A DNA stretch of 9,744 nt from Ilumatobacteraceae bacterium. GTDB lineage: Bacteria > Actinomycetota > Acidimicrobiia > Acidimicrobiales > Ilumatobacteraceae. The DNA lies in NCBI GenBank assembly GCA_016650435.1, contig JAENVT010000087.1, positions 1 to 9,744 of the forward strand, in the 5' to 3' direction. The notes under the pieces were generated by a model. That model searched no databases and had not been told where the DNA came from. It saw only the letters and a list, made by a program, of their open reading frames with translations. Below, in pieces: positions 1-6,778 of this stretch. The position numbers and the translations under genes are program-made. Within the stretch, counting starts at the first letter, position 1; each line of letters starts with the position of its first letter.

Positions 1-301
1 CGACCTCGACGAGGAACCCGAGCCGTTCGGACAACATCCTGCCGACTTCGAAATCGGTGATGTCGATGAGGTTGGGCGACGCCTTGATCACGCCCTCGCG
101 AGTGACCATGCCCGGTACACCGATCCCGAGTGAATCTGTGACGCCAAGCGCGCCGGCTAGCTCCGCGAGCGTGTCGACGAACGCCTCGGTGCCAGGAGGC
201 GTCGGCCGCCGCTGCTCTTCGATCACCTCTCCGGTTTCGTCGAGGACTACCCCGAGACATTTGGTGCCGCCGACGTCGATGCCGATTCGACGTCGGGTCA
301 C
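1..301 (-). CDS. ROK-family sugar kinase (glucokinase-like), N-terminal part, runs off the left edge
   Basis: The gene starts at GTG 301-299 and stays open to the window edge, giving about 100 residues of a protein that normally has about 300-320. The N-terminus shows the ROK/ASKHA phosphate-1 loop DVGGTK (residues 9-14) after a short beta strand, then LGVVLDETGEV, and later GIGVPGMV (59-66). The latter matches the family GxGxPGxV segment. ROK proteins include ATP- or polyphosphate-dependent glucokinases and sugar-responsive repressors. No N-terminal winged-helix domain precedes the ATPase loop, so a kinase is favoured over a repressor. The start overlaps the stop of the upstream START-like gene by four bases (GTGA), which implies translational coupling and supports this GTG. 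The sugar substrate cannot be read from the fragment, and the zinc-site cysteines of the family lie outside the window. Confidence 0.88.
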   Translation of the reverse strand, partial: MTRRRIGIDVGGTKCLGVVLDETGEVIEEQRRPTPPGTEAFVDTLAELAGALGVTDSLGIGVPGMVTREGVIKASPNLIDITDFEVGRMLSERLGFLVEV

Positions 302-732
302 GACTCGGCGCGGACCTTGAGCTCGCGCACGGTATTGAGGATTCGCACCTCGGCGCGGCGCTTGACGAAGCCGGGTAACGGAACGACGAGTTCGATGATC
401 AGGTCGTAACGCACCTCGGTGCCACCGTCGGTCGTCGGCGAGAAGTGGTACGCGCCGTCGATCGTGCGCATGATGTCGCCGCGCAACATGCTCCATGCCA
501 GCACCGCCGGCGCGTCGCTGTAGTCGTAGCTCAACGTGTAGTGCGTGCTGCGGCCCAATGCCGATGCACGGAACTCAACTTCGGTCGGGCGGTTCTGGTC
601 GTCGCGGGCCCGCACGACCACGTCCTTCACGTCCTTTGCCCATTCCGGGTAGTGCTCGACGTCGGCGGCGATCGCCCACACGCGATCGGGTGGAGCCGCA
701 ATGGTTGTCGTCTGTGACGCCGTTTCAGCCAT
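298..732 (-). CDS. START/SRPBCC-fold protein (polyketide cyclase/dehydrase-like)
   Basis: This 144-residue soluble protein has the usual length for a single SRPBCC (Bet v1/START-like) domain. The N-terminal strand-helix signature is clear: TTTIAAPPDRVWAIAADVEHYPEWA (residues 8-32), with the P-x-x-V-W-x-x-x-x-D-x-x-x-Y-P-x-W pattern. Alternating strands follow, then a C-terminal amphipathic helix (about 122-143) that would close the hydrophobic pocket. Such proteins bind lipids or other hydrophobic ligands. The ligand here is unknown, and the name cyclase is only a family label. Mycobacteria carry a comparable protein (Rv2185c) close to pimB', which matches the position here, so a lipid or envelope role is possible but inferred. 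It starts at ATG 732, nine bases after the stop of the membrane-protein gene, and overlaps the kinase start by four bases. Confidence 0.88.
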   Translation of the reverse strand: MAETASQTTTIAAPPDRVWAIAADVEHYPEWAKDVKDVVVRARDDQNRPTEVEFRASALGRSTHYTLSYDYSDAPAVLAWSMLRGDIMRTIDGAYHFSPTTDGGTEVRYDLIIELVVPLPGFVKRRAEVRILNTVRELKVRAES

Positions 733-741
733 TGCTCTGTT

Positions 742-1239
742 CTAGTCGATCTCGTGATCCGTCGGTGACACGACTTTGCCAACTCGTGGCCCGTACGAAC
801 CGTGCAGAGCAGCCCACACGCCGTTCATACCCACTCCGAACATCGGCACCAGAACACCGAAGGCCAGCGCGTTGAGCTGCCCCGCATCGAGCCCGGCAAC
901 GCCGATCCACGCCCCGGCGAGGGCTGCGACGATTTGGAAGGTCAACGCCAACGACATCGTGCGGCGGATCGGTTTCGGCGCAGTATCGCCGGTGAGCAGG
1001 TACAGATTTGCCACGCCGACCTCTTCCACCCGCGAGCGATCGAGGGCGCGCGTGTAGGCCCAGAGCGTTGTGGCCACGCCGATGGCGAACAGCACCATCG
1101 AGACTCCACCAATGAGGAATTGGGCGAATCGATGGTTCCTCAACGGGATCGCGATCGCCAATGCGATCAGGAAGATGGCAGTTCCGGCGAGGTTCAGCCG
1201 GACGACCTGCGCGCCAGGGCTCGTTGGCTCGTCGATCAT
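742..1239 (-). CDS. Four-helix conserved membrane protein of unknown function
   Basis: I place the start at ATG 1239, giving 165 residues. The frame is open further upstream, but that extension would lie inside the glycosyltransferase gene and its sequence has no protein-like character. Four hydrophobic segments are visible at about residues 17-33, 38-62, 95-117 and 122-146, arranged as two hairpins. The loop between them holds GVANLYLLTGDTAPKP (75-90) followed by a basic IRR, and is the most distinctive part of the protein. The fold and activity are unknown to me. It sits 10 bases after pimB' and 9 bases before the START-like gene, all on one strand, and mycobacteria have a small membrane protein (Rv2186c) at the equivalent place. 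That suggests a lipid or envelope connection, by context only. No strong Shine-Dalgarno is visible, so coupling to pimB' translation is likely. Confidence 0.75.
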   Translation of the reverse strand: MIDEPTSPGAQVVRLNLAGTAIFLIALAIAIPLRNHRFAQFLIGGVSMVLFAIGVATTLWAYTRALDRSRVEEVGVANLYLLTGDTAPKPIRRTMSLALTFQIVAALAGAWIGVAGLDAGQLNALAFGVLVPMFGVGMNGVWAALHGSYGPRVGKVVSPTDHEID

Positions 1240-1249
1240 TTGAGCGCCA

Positions 1250-2371
1250 TCATGCCAGGGCGCCCAATGCGACTCCCAGCCGCGCCGCGAGCCCGTCGTA
1301 GGAGAACTCTTCGACTGCGCGCACGCGCCCCGCTGTGCCCATCGAGCACCGCAACGCCGGATCGTCGAGCAGCCGCTCGAAGGCCCGTGCAACCTCTCGC
1401 GGGTCCTCCGTGTGCCGGACCATCACGCCGGTGACGCCGTCGACGACCGCATCTTCCGCGCCACCCGAGTCACCGGCAACCTGCGGCACCTCGCACGCCG
1501 CGGCCTCGAGGAAGACGATGCCAAAACCCTCCTGCTCCAGACCACCCCACCGGTTGCGGCACACCATCGTGTACACGTCGGCGCATCCATATAGGTCGGG
1601 CAGATCGTCGTTCGTGACCCGGCCGAGAAATCGGACGGGGGCGCGGAGCTCGGCGACAAGTTTCCGTAACCGCTGCTCGTCGCGGCCACCGCCGGAGATG
1701 GCCAGCAGGAGGTCGGGACGCGACTGCCGCAACATTGCCGCGGCACGAATCGCGGTATCGAATCCTTTGCGCGGCACCAGCCTGCTGATGCTGACGATCA
1801 GCTCGGCATCGATGGGCACCCCGAAACGAGTGCGCGCCGCGGCGCGCTGTTCATCGCTCAACGGTCGGAACCTCTCGGTGTCGACGCCTGGTGGAACCAC
1901 GGTGATCGGCAGGCTGCAGCCTGCGGCACGCTCGGCTTCGCGTGCCGGATAACTGCCTGCGGCGACAATGTGTCTGGCGCGACGCAGCACGTAGGCCAAG
2001 GACTGTTTTGCACCCGGTAGCCTGCCGGGCACGGTGACCTCGGCACCGTGCAGGACAACGTCGTACGGCAGTTCCAACGACGGACCGACAAGCCCGAGCG
2101 GAACGGCGGGGTCGAGCACGATCAGATCGGCACCGACGCGCGCGGCCATGTCGTTGATTCGCGAGACCATCCACGGATGCGGCAGCAGCACCGGCTCGCG
2201 GGTGCGTTCGACGTGGAATGGCTGCTCGGCGTCGAACGCTGCTGCGCCGGCATACGGACTTGTCAGCACGGCAAACGAATCCGCTGGCAAACGACGCCAC
2301 CACTCCCAAAGAAGCGACTGAATTCCACCGATCTTCGGAGGGAAATCGTTTGTTACGAGCAGATGCTTCAC
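1250..2371 (-). CDS. pimB: GT4 glycosyltransferase, PimB'-like (GDP-mannose-dependent phosphatidylinositol mannoside mannosyltransferase)
   Basis: The protein has 373 residues, the usual size for this GT-B family. The N-terminal domain opens with VTNDFPPKIGGIQS (6-19), the acceptor-domain glycine loop, and carries LHGAEV (107-112) with the conserved His. The C-terminal nucleotide-sugar domain shows SRLVPRKGFD (196-205), whose R197 and K202 match the GDP-phosphate-binding pair, then GGGRDEQRL (227-235), and the EX7E signature E281-E289 in EGFGIVFLEA, followed by VAGDSGGAEDAV. These features fit PimB' (Rv2188c), which adds the second mannose to phosphatidylinositol monomannoside at the cytoplasmic face. 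The exact acceptor in this organism is inferred. Other GT4 mannosyl- or glucosyltransferases of the MgtA/PimC type remain possible. The GTG start overlaps the queG stop (GTGA). The order pimB'-membrane protein-START protein parallels mycobacteria. Confidence 0.83.
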   Translation of the reverse strand: MKHLLVTNDFPPKIGGIQSLLWEWWRRLPADSFAVLTSPYAGAAAFDAEQPFHVERTREPVLLPHPWMVSRINDMAARVGADLIVLDPAVPLGLVGPSLELPYDVVLHGAEVTVPGRLPGAKQSLAYVLRRARHIVAAGSYPAREAERAAGCSLPITVVPPGVDTERFRPLSDEQRAAARTRFGVPIDAELIVSISRLVPRKGFDTAIRAAAMLRQSRPDLLLAISGGGRDEQRLRKLVAELRAPVRFLGRVTNDDLPDLYGCADVYTMVCRNRWGGLEQEGFGIVFLEAAACEVPQVAGDSGGAEDAVVDGVTGVMVRHTEDPREVARAFERLLDDPALRCSMGTAGRVRAVEEFSYDGLAARLGVALGALA

Positions 2372-3480
2372 TGCGATGCCGCCAGCTCCTCGATGACCAT
2401 CGGATCGGTATCGCCGAGTGGGAGCAACGCATCCAGCCCGATGCGGCGCGCTGCCCAGACGGCGTGCGCACGCAAGACGGGATCATCGTGAACCAGGTAT
2501 TCGGACAGGCACCGCCGCACGTCGGCATCCGCTGCGTTGCCAACGTTGCCCAGGGCCACCAGGGCATTGCGGCGCACCCAACGAGGATCGCGATCCGCGA
2601 CGTACCAACGACCCCACCGCTCCAGGACCTCGACGTCAGTGGCGTCGAGAAGCTCGATCAATGAGATCCACGGCTCGAGGTTTGATTCCGGGGTCGGGTG
2701 ACTCGTCGCGAAACGCACCGTCGGCGGGCACACCGTTTGGCAATCGTCGCAGCCGTAGATGCGATCGCCAATGGCCGCACGCCAACGTCGATCCATCACT
2801 CCTGGCTTCTGGATGATCCACGCCAGGCACCGCCCTGCATCGATCACACCCGGAGCGATGATCGCGCTGGTCGGGCAGGCGTCGAGGCAGCGACGGCACG
2901 ATCCGCAGCCATCGGGCTTCGGCGCGGTTGAGGTAGGTAAGGGCGCCGTGGTGACCACACAACCGAGCACGAACCAACTTCCCGCACCAGGCAGGAGCAG
3001 GTTGGCGTTCTTACCGAACCAGCCGATACCGGCGCGGTAGGCAACCTCGCGATCGACGATCGAGTTGTCGTCGGCGAACGCGACCGCCCGCCAACCGTCG
3101 CGGCGCAAGTGACCGGCGATGGCGCGTAGCCCGACGCGCAATGGCACATAGTGATCGGTCCACGCGTACCTGGCCACGCGACCTTGGGCGCCAGGCGGCG
3201 CCTCGGGTTGTTCGGCGTAGTACGACCGGGCGCCGACGAGTACGGAACGGGCACCTTCCACCGCGCGGCGCGGATCGGTCGAGCGTTGCGGATTCTTGTA
3301 GGTGAACTGCAGCCCATCGTGAAGGCCGGCATCCTTGCGCCGGATCAGTTCTGTCCGAGCGCGTTGCAGGATCTCGGCGTCGCACACGCCGACGTGAGAT
3401 ATGCCGTGCTGCGCGGCAATCTCGACAAGGTGCTGCAGATACGCGGCGTCAACTGAAGGCGGCGACAGCGTCGGTCTCAC
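2368..3480 (-). CDS. queG: Epoxyqueuosine reductase QueG
   Basis: QueG is a cytoplasmic, cobalamin- and iron-sulfur-dependent enzyme that reduces epoxyqueuosine to queuosine at the tRNA wobble position. All hallmarks are present in 370 residues. The cobalamin-site segment around residues 137-158 (ADDN...DREVAYRAGIGWFGKN) carries a candidate catalytic Asp at 137/138. The first 4Fe-4S set is C192, C195, C198, C202. C218 and the CDDCQTVCP set C244, C247, C251 complete the second cluster. The C-terminal 90 residues (about 280-365) form HEAT-like helices (RRNALVALGNVG, RAHAVWAARRIG), as in full-length QueG. The start is GTG 3480; no other in-frame ATG, GTG or TTG precedes the conserved region. It overlaps the upstream four-Cys gene by 32 bases, so coupled translation is likely. 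QueA and Tgt are not in the window. Confidence 0.95.
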   Translation of the reverse strand: MRPTLSPPSVDAAYLQHLVEIAAQHGISHVGVCDAEILQRARTELIRRKDAGLHDGLQFTYKNPQRSTDPRRAVEGARSVLVGARSYYAEQPEAPPGAQGRVARYAWTDHYVPLRVGLRAIAGHLRRDGWRAVAFADDNSIVDREVAYRAGIGWFGKNANLLLPGAGSWFVLGCVVTTAPLPTSTAPKPDGCGSCRRCLDACPTSAIIAPGVIDAGRCLAWIIQKPGVMDRRWRAAIGDRIYGCDDCQTVCPPTVRFATSHPTPESNLEPWISLIELLDATDVEVLERWGRWYVADRDPRWVRRNALVALGNVGNAADADVRRCLSEYLVHDDPVLRAHAVWAARRIGLDALLPLGDTDPMVIEELAASQ

Positions 3481-3673
3481 TGTGACGAAGCGTAGGCATC
3501 ATTCCCGCACGAACGAGCAAACGCACCACACGCATTTCCTCGTCGTCGAACGCGACAGACTCGGGTTCTGCGGGCGACAGCACGTGCGTCACGATGCAGT
3601 CGGCACATGTCGAGGTTGCCCGCATGCAACATGTGTCGCACGAGATGATCAGTGATGTTGCGTTGACTTCCAT
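3449..3673 (-). CDS. Small four-cysteine (CxxC...CxxC) protein of unknown function
   Basis: This is a 74-residue protein with a good start: ATG 3673 is preceded by a GAGGA Shine-Dalgarno six to seven bases upstream. Cysteines C12, C15, C16, C23 and C26 form a CxxC-x7-CxxC pattern within CDTCCMRATSTCADCIVTHVL, which suggests a small metal-binding (zinc) knuckle. The rest, VAFDDEEMRVVRLLVRAGMMPTLRH, reads as a helix ending in a turn. I recall similar short cysteine proteins in other actinobacteria, usually with CADC/CGDC-V-V-T in the middle, but cannot name a family. Its function is unknown. The 3' end overlaps queG by 32 bases in another frame. A metallochaperone-like, regulatory or RNA-binding role is only conjecture. 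The protein-like composition, the cysteine pattern and the ribosome-binding site make it a real gene despite its length. Confidence 0.75.
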   Translation of the reverse strand: MEVNATSLIISCDTCCMRATSTCADCIVTHVLSPAEPESVAFDDEEMRVVRLLVRAGMMPTLRHSETDAVAAFS

Positions 3674-3714
3674 GACATTTCCTCACGTTCGGTTCCACCC
3701 ATTCGCATCATCGC

Positions 3715-3731
3715 AAAAGGGTGTGACACCC
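3715..3731 (-). terminator. Possible intrinsic terminator after the NYN nuclease gene
   Basis: Read on the minus strand, the 75-base gap after the NYN stop contains the palindrome GGGTGTCACACCC (3731-3719) followed at once by TTTT (3718-3715). The stem is only five GC-rich pairs with a three-base loop and the T run is short, so termination may be partial. It would separate the NYN gene from the mini-protein/queG operon, or simply dampen read-through. Confidence 0.4.
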
Positions 3732-3748
3732 AACCCGTGCGGGCGGGC

Positions 3749-4975
3749 TTAGCGGCGGAGGAGGTACAGGAAGTCGTTGCTGGAAACGGTGTTCGCGCCG
3801 GCAGCGACGACGTCGGTGATGATGGCGCGATCGTTGGTCACGACTACGACCGGCTTGGCCACATCGGCGGCGGCCACCTCGGCACGCAACACGTCGTCGG
3901 CCGACACACCCGCAGGTGAGTAGACGATGCGTACCTTCCGCCGCGCGGATGCGTGTGCCCCTTCCACGGAAGCCCCGTCGAACACAATGGTGATGGACAT
4001 GTTCCAGCGCTTGGCGATGTTCTCTACGGCGAGGATGCATTGCTCGCGCTGTTGATCCAGATCCAACAACGGCCATCCCAACTTGGCGACGTTGTAGCCG
4101 TCGATCAGTCTTTCGGCTCCTTTGACTCGCAACAGGAATTCCGCGGCCTCGAGAGTTCCCGTGAACACGCCACCGGGAAGGCGGATCGGCTTGCGCCGAG
4201 CACGTGTCGGGCGAACGGGAGGACGCACGTCGGCCGCGACGTCTGCGTCGGCAGACGCGAGTTCGCCAAGGGCTTCGGTGAGCATGCGGACGATGTCGGT
4301 CGACGCCGATACGGCGTCCTCGAGCAAACCCTTCGCTGCAGCGGTGTCGATGACCGCAGGCGCAGGGGGCTGGATCGGCGCTTCGGCATTGCGACGCAGG
4401 TCGACCAGCTCACCTTCCGCCTTGGCCAGCGCCTGGGCGGTGGCATGTTCGGCCCGCTGCGTTTCGCGAAGCCGTTGCCGGAGATCAACGAGCTCCGAGC
4501 GAAGTCGATCGGCGTCAGCTGTCAGCGCAGCCTTCGCGGCCCGCTCACGTTCCAGTTCGCCAGTCAGCCCCAATAGCTCAGCGCGACCGCGAGCCGCGGC
4601 CTCCTGGGCGGCCACGCGACGGCGTTCCTCGCGTCGCAACGCGGCCGCATCGTCGACGATCTTCTCGGGCATCAGATCGGCAATCGATCGGGCCCATCCC
4701 TCGGGGCGTGTCAGCCACAACACACCGACCTCGTCCATCAGTTCTGTTGTAGCGACCGAGGCCAACCGCTTGCGAAAATCCTCGTCGCCTTCGATCGCTG
4801 CACGAACCTGAATGAGTGCTGTTGGCGGGAGCTTGTGGAAGCGAAGGAAGCGTTTCAGCTCCGCCGGGAACGGCAGTGGTGGCCGCAGCTTGGCGCCGGC
4901 AGCCGCTATTCCAACGGCGAATTCGAGAGCCGATCGCAGCGCCTCACCTGGCACGTCAGCGGGTTCGGTGCTCAC
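3749..4975 (-). CDS. NYN-domain (PIN-like) ribonuclease-type protein with long N-terminal coiled coil
   Basis: From GTG 4975 the product has 408 residues. The first 110 are helical and include a conserved-looking PFPAELKRFLRFHKLPPTAL segment. About 109-197 is an Arg/Glu/Ala-rich coiled coil (ELERERAAKAALTADADRLRSEL is typical). A proline-rich linker leads to a C-terminal NYN domain of about 140 residues. The NYN acidic residues are visible: LIDGYN (D292), VFDGAS (D333), SADDVL (D360/D361), TNDRAI (D382) and SNDF (D401). The domain resembles YacP/Rae1, a ribosome-associated mRNA endonuclease of Firmicutes, so metal-dependent RNA cleavage is the best guess. The start is uncertain: ATG 5029, ATG 5023 and GTG 4984 are also in frame, and GTG 5041 lies inside an SOS box. 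I prefer 4975 because a TACAGT -10-like element ends seven bases upstream (leaderless start) and because protein-like sequence begins there. It is divergent from the exonuclease gene. Confidence 0.82.
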   Translation of the reverse strand: MSTEPADVPGEALRSALEFAVGIAAAGAKLRPPLPFPAELKRFLRFHKLPPTALIQVRAAIEGDEDFRKRLASVATTELMDEVGVLWLTRPEGWARSIADLMPEKIVDDAAALRREERRRVAAQEAAARGRAELLGLTGELERERAAKAALTADADRLRSELVDLRQRLRETQRAEHATAQALAKAEGELVDLRRNAEAPIQPPAPAVIDTAAAKGLLEDAVSASTDIVRMLTEALGELASADADVAADVRPPVRPTRARRKPIRLPGGVFTGTLEAAEFLLRVKGAERLIDGYNVAKLGWPLLDLDQQREQCILAVENIAKRWNMSITIVFDGASVEGAHASARRKVRIVYSPAGVSADDVLRAEVAAADVAKPVVVVTNDRAIITDVVAAGANTVSSNDFLYLLRR

Positions 4976-5033
4976 CGCGCCCACTGTACCCAGCGATGTT
5001 TCCCCGTGTTTGGCTCCCCACATGAACATCGAA

Positions 5034-5069
5034 TCGAACACTCGTTCTTGACTTCGAACACTCGTTCGT
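5034..5069. promoter_or_regulatory. Tandem LexA/SOS boxes
   Basis: Two copies of TCGAACACTCGTTC lie at 5034-5047 and 5054-5067, exactly 20 bp apart (about two helical turns). Each has the palindromic core GAAC-N4-GTTC. Extended to 16 bases they compare with the mycobacterial LexA consensus TCGAAC-N4-GTTCGA with two mismatches (first box, ending TT) and one mismatch (second box, ending GT). They sit in the divergent gap, with the second box ending 14 bases before the ATG of the exonuclease gene. Spacing on the same helix face would allow two LexA dimers to bind side by side. Control of the plus-strand gene is very likely if LexA of this type is present. Control of the NYN gene is possible. Confidence 0.85.
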
Positions 5070-5077
5070 GCTGGACT
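5048..5077 (+). promoter_or_regulatory. Candidate SOS-controlled promoter, possibly leaderless
   Basis: TTGACT (5048-5053) fits a -35 element and falls between the two LexA boxes. After 18 bases TGGACT (5072-5077) is a poor but possible -10. Transcription would then start near 5084, the ATG of the exonuclease gene, giving a leaderless message, which is common in actinobacteria. This agrees with the lack of a convincing Shine-Dalgarno. LexA on either box would block RNA polymerase. The -10 match is weak, so the exact promoter is uncertain. Confidence 0.4.
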
Positions 5078-5083
5078 TCAGCA

Positions 5084-6772
5084 ATGCGAGCAGCAGCCGG
5101 CGGGCAGCGGTCCTTCGATGATCTCGGTACACCTCTGGCCGACGTCACGTTCTGCGTGCTCGATATCGAGACCACCGGCAGCGATCGCAACACCGACCTG
5201 ATGACCGAAATCGGCATGGTCAAGGTGCGCGCCGGTGAGTTTCTCGGCACGCTACAAACCTTGATCAACCCGGGCCGGGCGATCCCACCGATGATCACCA
5301 TGCTCACCGGAATCACCGAGTCGATGGTGGTGCGCGCCCCTCCTATCGAGGCGGTACTTCCGTCAATGATCGAGTTCCTCGGCGACGCCGTGGTGGTCGG
5401 ACACAACGTCGGGTTCGACATGGCGTTCATCAACTCGGCCCTGGCTCGCCGCGGCGATCCACAGATCATCAACCCAGTCATCGACACGCTGCCGCTAGCA
5501 CGGCGACTGATCCGCGACGAGGTACCCGATTGCCGTCTCGGCACCTTGGCGTCGCGATTCCGCCTCGACCATCGGCCCTCGCACCGAGCGCTCGACGATG
5601 CGCTCGCCACGACCGACCTCCTGCATTTTCTGCTCGAGCGCGCTGCGGGGCTCGGCGTGCTGGGGCTCGACGATCTCATCGCACTTCCCCGCATCGGCGC
5701 CCATCCACAGGCCGGAAAGCTGCGAATGACCGCAGGATTGCCACGCACTCCTGGCGTGTACTTGTTCCGTGGCGCGCACGATCAGGTTCTCTACGTCGGC
5801 AAGGCAACCAATCTTCGCCAGCGTGTGCGGAGCTACTTCGGTTCCGACGATCGCCGCAAGATCGGCACGCTGTTGCGCGAGGTACAGCGCATTTCGCACG
5901 TCACCACACCCAATGTGCTGGCCGCCGAAGTGCTCGAACTGCGTTACCTGCAGCAACTTGCGCCGCGTTACAACAAGGTCGGCACGTCGACGCAGAAGTA
6001 CCGCTACGTGCGCTTGACCACCGACGAAGTCTGGCCGCGTCTCACGGTGGTCAACGAGGCCACAGGGGCAGGCGTCTACCTCGGTCCGCTGCCGTCGAAG
6101 GCCAACGCCGACGCGGTGGTCGAGGCGTTGCAGACCGTCTTCCCGCTGCGGCGATGCACCACACGGCTCGGGCTCTCGTTCCAACCGCAAGCCACGGCGA
6201 TCACCTGTACGCCGGCACAGCTCGGCGTTGCGATGTGTCCGTGCGCGGGTGCGGCTGATGCCAAGCACTATGCGGCTGTCGTGGCCAACGTGGTTCAAGC
6301 GATGACGACATCTCCCGACGTCGTGATCAGGGCGCTTCAGGCTCGACTCGTGGCGTTGTCGGCGGCGCGGCGGTACGAAGAAGCTGCGCAGGTACGCGAT
6401 CGGGCGATGGCTTTCTCCAATGCGATGCGTCGTCAACGATTGACCGATCGGCTGCGCGAAGCCGGTGATGTCGGCCTGCAGGTTGGCGACACCACGCTTC
6501 ATGTTCGGCACGGCGTGTTGGTCGGCACTGCGCACGACGGGCAAATCGAGATCGGCCTGCCCGTTCCGCCACCGGACATGCCCACCTTCTCGCCGCTGCT
6601 TCCCCGTCAGGTGGTCGACGAAGTCCTGTGCCTGGCGCGCGCATTCGAACGAATTTCCCATCGAGTCACCGTGCTGTGGTGTGATGGTCGTTGGAAATGG
6701 CCGATCGATGCCGTTCCCGAGGTGGTCGGACGCACGCCGCACCCGCGGCTCGACGACGACCTGGCTGCGTAG
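5084..6772 (+). CDS. DEDDh exonuclease fused to UvrC-like GIY-YIG/UVR region (Rv2191-type)
   Basis: I start at ATG 5084 (562 residues). The frame is open back to 4835, but that stretch crosses the SOS boxes and the opposite gene. Residues 20-185 are a DnaQ-type 3'-5' exonuclease: Exo I D27-x-E29 in DIETTG, Exo II HNVGFD (D112), Exo III H167RALDD (H167, D172). Residues 218-300 are a UvrC-type GIY-YIG nuclease: PGVYLF (Y226), LYVGKATNLRQRV (Y237, R245), catalytic Glu E285, and PRYN (N297). C358, C375, C385 and C387 lie in the region where UvrC has its cysteine cluster. RYEEAAQVRDRA (430-441) is a UVR-like helix pair. The UvrC RNase H-like nuclease and the HhH tail are missing, so it resembles Cho plus a proofreading exonuclease. 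A DNA repair role is expected. Upstream tandem SOS boxes support damage induction. The 3' end faces thrB with a six-base gap. Confidence 0.92.
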   Translation: MRAAAGGQRSFDDLGTPLADVTFCVLDIETTGSDRNTDLMTEIGMVKVRAGEFLGTLQTLINPGRAIPPMITMLTGITESMVVRAPPIEAVLPSMIEFLGDAVVVGHNVGFDMAFINSALARRGDPQIINPVIDTLPLARRLIRDEVPDCRLGTLASRFRLDHRPSHRALDDALATTDLLHFLLERAAGLGVLGLDDLIALPRIGAHPQAGKLRMTAGLPRTPGVYLFRGAHDQVLYVGKATNLRQRVRSYFGSDDRRKIGTLLREVQRISHVTTPNVLAAEVLELRYLQQLAPRYNKVGTSTQKYRYVRLTTDEVWPRLTVVNEATGAGVYLGPLPSKANADAVVEALQTVFPLRRCTTRLGLSFQPQATAITCTPAQLGVAMCPCAGAADAKHYAAVVANVVQAMTTSPDVVIRALQARLVALSAARRYEEAAQVRDRAMAFSNAMRRQRLTDRLREAGDVGLQVGDTTLHVRHGVLVGTAHDGQIEIGLPVPPPDMPTFSPLLPRQVVDEVLCLARAFERISHRVTVLWCDGRWKWPIDAVPEVVGRTPHPRLDDDLAA

Positions 6773-6778
6773 CTTGCC

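Noticed and set aside
802..1434. 210-codon plus-strand frame opposite the membrane protein and pimB' 3' end
   Set aside because: Arg/His/Gln-rich shadow with no motif; the minus strand has hydrophobic helices and a GT4 domain.
4122..4811. 229-codon plus-strand frame opposite the NYN coiled coil
   Set aside because: Its serine/arginine-rich repeats are the mirror image of the coiled-coil codons, and it has no ribosome-binding site or domain.
4835..5083. Upstream extension of the exonuclease frame to ATG 4835 (645 residues in total)
   Set aside because: The added 83 residues cross the SOS boxes and the N-terminal coding part of the opposite NYN gene, and their composition is not protein-like. 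In-frame TTG 5048 lies in the LexA box. ATG 5084 directly precedes the conserved domain.
5495..6742. 415-codon open frame antisense to the exonuclease gene
   Set aside because: It is an antisense shadow in GC-rich DNA: rich in Arg/His, no recognisable domain, while the plus strand carries complete catalytic motifs.
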